Of a stretch of 64,000 nt of DNA, positions 11,336-22,400 are shown one piece after another (position 1 is the first letter of the stretch; each line of letters opens with the position of its first letter). A program made the translations under genes and the position numbers. The DNA is from Micropterix aruncella. Taxonomy: Eukaryota; Arthropoda; Insecta; Lepidoptera; Micropterigidae. Below the pieces are notes generated by a model. That model was not told the origin of the DNA. It did not search any database and saw only the letters and a program-made list of their open reading frames with translations. The stretch lies in the NCBI GenBank assembly GCA_944548615.1, contig OX155967.1, positions 19,575,554-19,639,553 on the forward strand. The letters run 5' to 3'.

Positions 11336-11805
11336 AAGCCTTTCAAATAATATTTTTTTTAAAAATCGTTAAAACCTCACACGCAGCTTGTTTTATTGCA
11401 CATACTGTCAACATCGACCCGGCCTTATAGGAAAACCCTATACAATAACGTATAGCAGAATCAATTGTGAAATGATAATGATAACATCACCCTCTCAGAA
11501 TTGCGCTCACAAAATATAATAAAGAGTAAACTGTCTGCAAAAGTTGAAAAACCACTGGTTTGGTAATTATTATTCGCAGGCTTGCACAGATGAGTAACTT
11601 ATTTACATTGCAATAAATAACAACGCAACTGCACGATAACATTATCTCAACATTTACTTATTCCTGTGATATCCTAGTCCCTTATCCTTGTTTATCGACG
11701 TAGTACTTATGTCCTTTCCTCATTTAAAATTAACTATTTCCTTGTGTTACATAAATGTGTACATAATGGTACGCGGATCCTTGTTTGTTGCATTTTTAAT
11801 TTCTG
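11336..11805. other. Non-coding, nothing recognised
   Basis: AT-rich sequence without a plausible exon or repeat match within the window. Confidence 0.4.
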
Positions 11806-11819
11806 AGATAAAGGAGCAG

Positions 11820-12442
11820 TAGGGCGGTGTCGACTACAGCGGGCGAACCCGTCATCCCAGACTGATATAACGATATGTGATCGGTCAGCCATGGGGTGAA
11901 TGTAGAAGACTTAGAGAAGAGACAATCTAGCTTCGTCGACGAGCCCGTTAAAGGCCAAAGCCTTACGGCGAGGCACCGGTACAGGTAACCAGCGGGCAAC
12001 CTCGACCCCTAAGTACCAATTTTGGTAGGATATCTCCGCCTAGAGTTAAACTTCAGGATACCTCCGTCCTTCCGACTGGTAACGGGTCCGAGGTCGCTTA
12101 CGCGGTCTCTACCTGCTGTATTACAGCGGTGATTCAGTTTGAATTTATCGCGGACCTGGGCGTTCATTGCCTGTAGTGCCACACGGGATCGGGTGGCTCA
12201 AGGTCATTTCTAGAGCGGCATGATAGCAGATCAATATCCACCGCCGCTGCTTAGGAGACAGTATATTTTTATAGTCTCCAGACTCCTGCTTGTGAGGTCT
12301 GAGACGCGAGAGTATTTCCCGGGGTACCCTTCCGCACGAGGAGGCTTCTGAACAGGGGCTGAATCGTGAGTTGAGCCGATCCGAGAACAATATAGATCTT
12401 GTGGCCCAAGCTGCACGAAACCGTTCGCTACCTAGATACGCT
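11820..12442 (+). repeat. ~610-bp unknown retroposed repeat, copy B
   Basis: It is flanked by the exact 14-bp direct repeat agataaaggagcag (11806-11819 and 12443-12456). It starts with a form of the family's 5' end (gtcgactacagcgggcgaac) and ends with caagctgcacgaaaccgttc. It belongs to the same subfamily as copy D (31580-32245), with which it shares this 3' end. It differs in detail from A, C and E. Confidence 0.85.
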
Positions 12443-12519
12443 AGATAAAGGAGCAGAAAGTTTGCTAGCTAAGTAACTTGGATACATTCGGACCCCATGT
12501 CAGTTTAACTTTTCGGCTA

Positions 12520-13178
12520 CGTAATGATCAAATTTGGTTGCACATCAGACAAAACACCGTTGACTACGTAATGACCAATATTGGCGGCTTGCTCCCGGAG
12601 CGTACAGTAATATTATTTTCTAATTCGAACGCATCCTAAAATCCAAACTAAATGTCTAATTATTACCATAGATACATAGACGGCCGCTAGAATAATTTCA
12701 CGCGTCATTTCCCGGATATTTCTGGTAAAATTCCATTGTCAAACATCATATTTTTTTTTTCTGAGAAATCATCAACATTTTTATTGGTTTTATGAGCTAA
12801 TATCTAAAAATTTTTGTATGTAAATAAGCAAAACGAAATAATACCTTTGATAGAGAATCTATTAAAAATCACGATAGTATTTACAATTTCTAAATAGGGT
12901 TCCATATATTTCCGTAAGACAAGTAAAAGTTTGAAATGCCGAGTTTTTTTCACTCTTTCGACTTCTCATATTTATTCATAATTATTTTATTTATTAATTA
13001 AAAAAAATAAGATTTCAATATTCTGTATACGAAATTTCAATGCCATCATTGCACAGTCATTCTTTTAATGATTTCTATAGTAGTTCCATAGTTATATTAA
13101 TTTTTGTCCAGCGCGGCGACATTGCAAGTAATTCCATTAAATTGCCGCGGTCTGCATGAAATTATGCCGCTACTCTAA
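12520..13178 (-). repeat. Unclassified repeat Y, copy 1
   Basis: It aligns in inverted orientation with 32695-33312. Shared words (in the sense of the other copy) include gccgccaatattggtcgtta, gatagagaatct/agattctctatc, gagctaatatct/agatattagctc and agtagcggcataatttcatg. No terminal inverted repeat or coding sequence was seen. It ends about 150 bp upstream of the GH1 TATA box. Confidence 0.72.
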
Positions 13179-13254
13179 GGGTTAAAGTCTACGTTTATAC
13201 CCAAAAGATGAGTTGAGAGACTGTGTCAGCCACTGGTTCCTGATTGAAAATGTT

Positions 13255-13384
13255 ATATTTCGATAATTATCTAACATTAAAAAATCCAGTATGTCACTGT
13301 TAATTGATAACTCGATATGGATGTGTATATAAAGAAAAAGATAACGATTGCTTCATTTACACCTAATTAGAGTGGAGATACAGC
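13255..13384 (+). promoter_or_regulatory. GH1 core promoter and 5' UTR
   Basis: The TATA box tatataaa is at 13326-13333. An initiator-like ttcatt places a likely start near 13355, 29 bp downstream, giving a 5' UTR of about 30 nt before ATG 13385. GATAA or TTATC words at 13262, 13267, 13306 and 13340 could bind GATA factors, which control many gut genes in insects. That regulatory role is inference. Confidence 0.6.
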
Positions 13385-13428
13385 ATGTCGTGTGTTTTAT
13401 TCTGTTTTTTGCTACTAGCTTTTCCAAG
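13385..13428 (+). CDS. GH1 exon 1 (signal peptide)
   Basis: ATG at 13385-13387, 14 codons plus two bases, donor aag|gtgagt. It encodes a hydrophobic leader of 14 residues. It was missed by simple frame scans because of its size. The start is chosen by position after the TATA box and by the leader it gives. Confidence 0.88.
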
Positions 13429-16400
13429 GTGAGTACAATTATTTGAATATTTAAGTAATAAATAATTCGACTATTAGATATAATCTCAAGTCGTAATTGG
13501 AAAGGCTAAGCAAGTTGTTGAAAAGCAAATTGTGTATAAAACTCACACACTTATATACACAAATAAATACTAAAAGAAAAAGAAATCTAAAATATCAAAA
13601 AAAAAATCTGGTCAACTTCAAACGTACCCAGGAGAATGCATTATAAATTTTGTTTGAACCTTTTCTACACTCGAGCGCAATATATTTTTATTGACATTTT
13701 AATTTTTTTTCTATTTTTTCTTATTTGTTCGATTGTATTATACAATTTCAGTAAGAACATCATTGAAGGAACGTTGATTTTCCCGGAAGACTTTATTTTT
13801 GGCGCAGGGAGCAGCGCGTACCAGGTAGAAGGATCCTGGAATGTCTCAGGTATTCAGTACGATAAATTTAATCTTAGCATAAGGGTGATAGGGTTGCAGT
13901 TATTTCATTTTATTTTACTTAAATTGTTTCAATTTACTTAAATTTAAACTAAATCTGGAATGATGGCCAAGGTCTAACGTACATTCTGATCAAGTTCTCA
14001 TTTTGTTAAACTCTTAAATACTATGAGAAATACTTGGGGAAAATCATAGAAAGTTTAAAAATGTTTTGCTGGAATCATATTTTTACCTATTTGAAACAGT
14101 TGTCGTTAATTGAAGCACATATAGTCTAATAATAGACAATAAGACAAAAACCGTTTAAAATAATTGAAACCCTTTTAGAGCGTACAAGTCTTCCAATTAA
14201 CTTCAGAAATTCTGAGGATTCAGAAATACTCATTCTCGAGCTCAATATTTTCACATCGTCGGAGTAAATCCACTTATTTTTTATATGCTACATACTTTGC
14301 GCTAAATGTTTATGGGTTACATAAGATACATACGATAAGCAATAAAACTATGCAAAAAAATTGTCTTCCTTTTAACATTATTTGTATGAACAATACCATC
14401 CCATACACCAGTGGTTCCCAACCAATGGGGCTCGCCCCACTGGTGGGGCGCTACGTTGTTCCAGGTGGGGCGCGACTTATAAAACATTCACAATATAGTT
14501 AATGGGTAAGACAAAAGAAATCTGAGGCAATCTTCATACTGTGTTTTAAATACGTTTAGTTGTACAGACAAATATAATCACTTGATTAAAAAAAAATCTT
14601 TTTAACGTAATTAAACATATTATATAATTTGTGGGAAATAGGGCGTATACATTCCGGATACGCATTTAGTGGGGCGCGAAATAAAAAAGGTTAGGAACCG
14701 CTGCCATACACAATGTTGTAAGAATTTTAATATATGAGATTTTTGTTCAGCCCAGTATTTCATGTTTCTCGCATTTTACATTGCTACAAATAGAGTTGTC
14801 AACTACAACGTGCGAACCCGTCACCTCAGGAAGTTTTAACGATTAGTCGTTCTATCTCCCGTGAAGTGAGCGCAGAAGACTTGGACAAAACAGTTCACCG
14901 TCTAGCTCCGCCACATGCCCGTAAGAGGCCAACGCCTTATCCGCGAGATAACCAGGTATGTTAAACAGCGGGCTTACACTCACGCCCTTACTTTCAATTG
15001 CGACCAGATTACTCCGGTCTCTCGATTGGTTGCGAGTTCGAGGTCGCTTGCGCGGTCCTCTCCCTTACGAAGCGGTGAAACGGTGTATACCGAATCTATC
15101 GCGGACCACGGCATCCTTTGCCCGGCTGTTCACCCAGGATCGGGTAGCCGGTGATCGTTTCAAGAGCATTCGCCGTAAGGTCCGCAACCACCCCCGCTCT
15201 ATAGGAAACAGTACTGCTTCTAGACTCCCCCGACTGTTAGTCAGAGTGCACAGTCGATTGGCTTACGTCGCACGGTGCGCAGTCCTGCCCGGGCTCGCAC
15301 TTCATGTGTGGAGGCCGCCGGATGTGTGTTGACCCGTGAGTATGACCAACGATGAACAGAATGGGTCTTCGTGGACCACTCAGCAATGGCCCATTAGCTC
15401 CCTAAATTTACATTGCTACAAAAAGAGTACTTACTTTGATACCCTGTATTAGGTACAATTATTCATTTATTAATCAGCTCGTCCATGTCACAGAGGTCAG
15501 AAGCCGCTACGCTAAACTTATTTTAATAAAATAGTTATAAAACAGTGTTTTCATAACAATAAAATATTCGTCGGAAGCGATAATACGCGTCGTCTTTTGT
15601 CTTCGCTTGTTTGTCTTCGTCTTCAATTACGCCCAAGGACAATAGATTGTTCACATTTCACTCGATTTTTTATTGTATTAAGCTGACCTTATAATAATAG
15701 TATCATCGATACGTCGATCAATCAATCAATCAAATTGTTTATTGTCTTAAAAACTAATACATAGTTGTATAGACAGTAGTATTACATTTGGCCGTGATAA
15801 CATTGAATTCTTCTACTACTAATCAAAACGTAAAAGGTTACTCGTAAGAATGAAGAAGGTATTATTGTAATAAAATCGAGTCTCACCATTTAGTTTACCA
15901 GATTAAAAACACAGAGTAAATTATTCTTTAAAATACCGATAAAAATAAGTTTTTTTAGTATAAAATTAATAAATGTAATGTCAAAAATAACAAAAAAAAG
16001 TGACGGTTGTCAAAAAGTAAAATAAAATGTCTTAGTGATTATATTGTAAATAAAAATAGTCAAGGTATAATTAATATGTGCCTACCTAATAATAAAAAAT
16101 AGTTAATACGTTTTAGTCAAATTGAAAATCGTTTTAAAACCTATTACAGGAAGAGATATAGTCGAGATGCAGACAGTTTTTAGAGATCGTTAATGTCGTA
16201 CAATTCTCTTTCAATTAGATATAATTTGAGTTTATTTTTAAATTGGAGCATTTTTCCTTCGCGCCATATATTTTTTATACTAGAGGGTAGCTTATTGTAG
16301 CATATAATTCCGACGTAGCTCGGATTCCTTTTAAAAAGTTCTAGGTTTGGACGAGGAAGAATCAGATTATTTCTCCCCCTGGTAAAGTGTTTATGGGTAT

Positions 16401-19400
16401 CTGAATGTATCGGCAGCTGAGCTAGGTTTTTTGTGATCAATTTAACGCATTCTAAATCGTATAGAGATGGAAGGGTGAGGATTTTAAGCCTTCTGAAATG
16501 ACCACGGCATGATTCTACATAACCCAGATTACTTAAAATTCGAATGGCCCGTTTTTGCAATGAAAAAATATGTTGCCTTAGATCGATGGTGCATTGCGCC
16601 CAGAAGAGAATACCGTAACGGAGAAAAGACTCAAAATAAGCGAAATAAATCGTTTTCGTGTCCTTAGAATTAATCAGTTTTCGTATTTGGCGCAGCAGAA
16701 AACAGGCACTAGAAAGTTTGTCACTTAATTGTTCTCCGTGTGCATTCCATCTCAAGTGATTATCTAAAACTAAACCAAGAAATTTGTGAGAACTGACATC
16801 GGCTACGTTGTTTTTCCCAATATGTACCTGTGGAGTATTTTGTATTTTATTTTGCTGAGAGGATATAAACATTGAAACAGTTTTGGACGTGTTAAGGGAT
16901 AACTTGTTTCTCTCAAACCATGCATTTAGTGAAATCAATTCAGCATTTAAAGTTGTAACAACTTGGTCAATATTAGAATGTGCATAGTTTATGCTGGTGT
17001 CATCCGCAAATAATGTTGCTTTGGAATGTGTTAAGGCAGTTGGGAGGTCATTTATGTATAAAAGGAAAAGGGTTGGTCCCAGAATACTCGATGATGCTAG
17101 ACCGATGATAGACCGATGATGCTATTCTCCTTGCTAGCCCTATCGAAGACCAACAAAGTCTGCTTACTCGGGTTGAGTCGATCAGTGCACAAAATGGTCT
17201 GAATATAAAGATTAAGAAGACCAAGTTCATGGTTGTCGGACGTACATCGTCAGCTGCCACCCTTCACATCAAAAACCAACCTCTGGAGAGGGTTCGCCAA
17301 TATAAGTACCTTGGCTGTATTGTGAATGATCAAGAAGACCATAGTGTAGAAATGAGATGTCGCATTGAACAAGCAAAAGCTGCGTTTATCAAAATGAGCC
17401 AACTCTTCTGCAATCGTAGTCTCAAACTCTCCACTAAATGCTGTCTGGTGCGGTGTTACATAGTTTCAGTCCTCCTGTACGGTGTAGAAGCGTGGACTTT
17501 AAACCAGACTTTGTGCAAAAGGTTAGAAGATTTACAGGAGAATACTGAAAATATCTTATACGGATAGAGTCACAAATGAGACTGTGCTGCAAACAATGCA
17601 CAAAGGATTGGAATTACTGAAGACCATAAAGAGAAGAAAATTACAATACATGGGCCACATAATGCGTGGTAACAAATACCACCTTCTCCAATTAATCCTG
17701 TAAGGCAAGTTAAAAGCCGAAGACCTGGCCGAAGAAGAACCCACTGGCTGCAAAACCTCATTGAATGATTCAACTCAAGCACCACCGAGTTGTTAGGAGA
17801 TTGCACCTAAACAAGAAGAAGATTAATCTAACTTTCCTCTATCACTTCAATAATACCCGGTTATATAATTTAGTTTTGCTACTGCTTATTTTTAACTCAT
17901 ATAATAATAAATTTCGCATTCTTGCAACTGCGGATTTAGTTATTCAACTGCAACTTTGTGTAATTATCTTGGCTAATTATGTTGCGTATGTGTTTTTACT
18001 TTAATGTATTTGCTTCTGTATAATTATGACAATTAGTTTAGATAAACATACGAACAAAATGTTAGGTAGGGTAGACTGGGTAAGTACACTTGTGACAATT
18101 TTCATTTGATCACCTATAATTTTGTTAATATACCATTTAGCTGGAAGATAGGTTAGCCTGGAGAAATACATCCAAATCTGGTTGTAAAAGAGGCTACCTG
18201 CTGGTGTTATCTCTCCAGTGACACCCGGTAAAGCGTTGGAATCTAACGGAAATGTTGGCGTAGTTAGACGGTGCACAGTGTTGTTTCTAAGTCTCTACGT
18301 TCATGACACGGTTGAAAGAATGTTCCCATATCGGTTTAAATTCCTGGAGTGGCGGTTTCATTCATAGAAGTTGACAACTCTCAAGCGTATTGTGCGTCTC
18401 GAATAGCTCTCCCCGCTTTTTTCTGTCCTGTAGTATGGACAGTTTCAATAGAGTCTCCCCTCGTAAGACATATACTTCAATCCCCTTGGAATATTGGTAT
18501 AATCCTTCTAGCTGATTATCTTTGACAAAATGCAAATTCAAAATTTTGAAATCATATTCTTACAATGGCCTGGTTTAAGTATCGTAGATCTCGGGCATTA
18601 ATCAGTCATAATATTTAAAACCTTTTTTAATAAATAAAATATACCATTTTCTTTTTTAGTTATTGGTATGATATGATGTTTCTATTCGGGATATGGTTAC
18701 ACATAGTTCCTTTTGACTAAACATATTAATGTATGGCTCAATTAAGCGTATTGGTGTTACCAGGATTGCGCTTGTTAGTTAGACAGGTTAGAATACGTCT
18801 CTCCAAAATGGAGGTCTAAATGGTCTTGTTGTTAGTCTCTTGTAGGTCCTGGTGTGTGATGGGGGTTGATAGCTGCGGGCAGGATAGGATGTGTTCATCA
18901 TCCTGCAGCGTTTCCCGGTCGTATGTTGGATTGGGTGCGTAGCCCCAGTAGACGAGATTGACACAGCGATCTTCGGCCCTCTGATAGAAAGATTAGTCGG
19001 TGAGTTTAGACTCACCGTTTCTTGGGACACAGCATTGTTCATGATCGCAGACTAGCCAGTCCAAAATGTGCACAATCTTCGGGGAGGCTTCTTCTGTGTC
19101 CCATTTTATATCATATTACAATTTTATTAGGGAAATTCACAATTAATGCTGTTGTCACTTCGAATTTTGGATTTAGTATTTCGATTTCCAATATAAAGAA
19201 CTGTACTACTAAGCTAAGTTGCTAATTTCTTCAACTTCATGGAAGTATAGGTAGGTAGGTACCTTAAGTTGGTTTTCCAAACGATCAAAATTATTATAAA
19301 TAGGATAGAAAACGAATTTACCGCGTGAAATTTGTAGGACCCGACGTTTCGGTGACGTTGCAGCCGCCGTTGTCTAGGGTAGACAACGGCGGCTGCAACG

Positions 19401-22400
19401 CAACGTCCGTTGCGGCCTACCCGCAAAACAACGGACTGACAGCTCTTCAGTCTACCCTAGACAACGGCGGCTGCAACGTCACCGAAACGTCGGGTCCTAC
19501 AAATTTCACGCGGTAAATTCGTTTTCTATCCTATTTATAATGTCAAACAACCGCGATAGTCTTCGATTTTAGATCAAAATTATTTATCTATACTAATATT
19601 ATAAAGAGGTAAAGTTTGTGACGTTGTAGGAAGTAATCTTTGGATCTACTAAACCGATTTTGAAAATTCTTTTACCAATAGAAAGCCACGTTATCTGTGA
19701 GTGTTATAGGCTATATATTAATCCGAAAAATGAAAAGACTTTTTCGTGGTAGTCGGATTTGCAAAGTAAGTCGGAGAATAAGCGGTCGAACGAAAACGTT
19801 TCTAACTAACGCTGCCTTAACGATGAGAGATATATGAGAGTTCTAGAGAAAAGTTGTAGAGCTTGATAATGCCTACAAAAAAGTCAGCGACAGAATATGT
19901 CTAACTTTTATATTTAAGTCACAAAAATTAGTATTTTATATTCAAAAAAATATTTTTATCGTTAGGTCATGCTGTTTATTGGTCATATTTTCAACAATTA
20001 TGAATTATTATCAAAATAAGTAAATTTATCGTCTCAAGTGTTTAAAACAAAAGACTTTTGCCTTTTGCCTACTGCATATAATTTCCCTTTTACTTCATAA
20101 ATGGTTAAAGAGATAAGACACTCACAAGAAGACACTCAGAAATAACGGTAATATAGTCAAATTGGCATGCAAGTATATACATACATATGCAGTGAAAATA
20201 TAACCCTTCTTTTGGTAGTCAGGAAATAAATCATAGAACTCATTATTAACCGAACCACACTCATAATTTCATGACCAGTAAAAAGTTTTACCGCCCAACG
20301 AAGTGGGCACGGGTCAGACAGTATGTTATAAAGCAGCTTGTATTTATTAGTAATTATTTTTCAGACAAAGGCGAAAGCGTATGGGACCACTTCACTCACA
20401 ACTATCCGGAAAAGATTTCGGATCATTCGACAGGAGACTACACAACAGACTCTTACAGTCTATACAAGAAAGATGTAGCGGCGCTAAAGGAATTGGGAGT
20501 AAATGCGTATAGGTTCTCTATCTCGTGGACGAGACTGCTGCCCACTGGGTTCATAAACAAGAAGAGCGAGGACGGGAAGAGGTACTACAACGAACTGATA
20601 AATGAGTTGTTGAAGAATGGGATAGAACCGGTGGTGACCCTGTATCACTGGGACCTGCCGCAAAATCTGATGAAATTCGGTGGTTTTACCAATAAATTGG
20701 TGATTTCTGCCTTTGTAGATTATGCCGAATACGCCTTTGAGTTGTTCGGTGACAGGGTCAAAACATGGGTTACTTTCAATGAGATTTCCGTGAACTGTGT
20801 AAGCGCGTATGGCACGCAATATTTTGCTCCAGGTTTACACTTACCCGGAAGAGCTGAGTATCTCTGTGCCCACCATATGATCTTGGCACATGCGTATACT
20901 TACAGGATGTATCATAAGGAGTTTGGATATAAACAAAAAGGTGAGTTTAAGATTTTCTGTTAAAAATAATAATATCTGTGTGGATTTGAAGACTATCGCG
21001 GTTATTTGACATTATAAATAGGATAAAGACGAATTTATCGCGTGAAGTTTTTTCATCAAGCCGACCCAAAATATAGGTTGATCTCTACTAAAGGATGTAA
21101 TATTACTGCATACCCCGGTGTGTATAAAATCGAATGCAGCTGTGGTTTAGTCATCGTCGGACACAGCCACTCTATTGATAGAGTTCATCAAAGCTTTAAA
21201 AACGTTCAGCGAGAAAACCCGGTCATCCACGATTATAATTATTGGATAGCGGAACTAACCACGGGGTGCAGTTTCAAAATTCCATCTATATATATAAAAA
21301 TTAATGTTTGTCTGTGTGTCCGCTATGGACTACTAAACCGCTCGACGGATTTTGATGAAATTTTGAGGGAAACTTTAGAGTAGTTTGGAGATAGTTTCTG
21401 TGAAGTTTGGTGCCGATCGGACCAAAGGAAAATTTTTAGTGTCCTCAATAAAACCAAAATTCTTCTTTTTTAAAGCGGCGAATTTGAATTTCGAATGCGA
21501 CCGATTTGGCGTAGCAACGCGCGCAGGGTACAGCTAGTTGTTCTATATAAATAACAATTCTACCTTCCTCACATGATCCGGGAAGTCTCTGAAATAAGGA
21601 CAACCCCGTTCTTCAATAGAGATGATGGTCACAAAATCTATTATATCTGGTACACTATTACTAAAAAGTTCTCAATGAGAATCGAAGGGCGCAAGGACGT
21701 AACACAAGATAAAGTGAGTGTTGTGTGGACGGCGGATTTTCGACAGTAGATGTAACAGCGGCAGTTCGCCGCCTACCGCAGATGCCGATTGACATGGCAG
21801 TACTTGAGTCTACCCTGGACAACGGCGGTCGCAACATCGCCGATATATCGGGTACCTACTACAAACTTCACCCGGTAAATACTTTTTCGTCCTTTTTATA
21901 ATATGTGTGGAGTTTCCGTCCACTAATAATTTAATTTTTACTTACATTTTCCTTACGATGGTCCGCGATGCGCAACACATGGGGTTATTAAGTGGACGAA
22001 GCGTTTAGTAAGTTTATCTTTAGGAATGCGTTGGGTCGATAATGATACTGTCTTGTGCTAATCGGTCTGCTTGTTTTTTTAATTCTATAAAGCTGTTCCA
22101 ATACTTCGTTAACTATTGAGATATCAACAGCAGTACTTCAAACGTGGTGTTAGTTTGAAGGTGGTACCTACCTAGATTGTAATGAAGAGGTTGGACAGGC
22201 TGTGTGGCCTCTCATCTGCGCGACCAGTCCTAATCTTTTGTGATAAACCCTGATTCTTAATTCACCCAGTCTACCTCGAGTCTTTTATGAAACAATATCA
22301 TCCTACTTAAGATTTTACTGATCTTTATTTGATTGGGTCTATGGTAAATGATTGCTCTGCTTTTTCAGTTTTTTTTACAATACAATACAATCAACTACTC

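Larger units (their letters stand above)
20984..21905 (+). mobile_element. Decayed Penelope-like element in GH1 intron 3
   Basis: It starts with the terminal sequence shared with 19293-19541 (gacattataaataggata) and ends with a diverged match to the same terminus (gccgatatatcgggtacc..cctttttataat). In between it encodes a GIY-YIG-like endonuclease piece. A Helitron-like element is nested at 21283-21537. It begins only about 45 bp after the exon 3 donor. Confidence 0.7.

Noticed and set aside
20484..20819. 111-codon minus-strand frame
   Set aside because: It is the complement of GH1 exon 3. The + strand gives the clear enzyme motifs.
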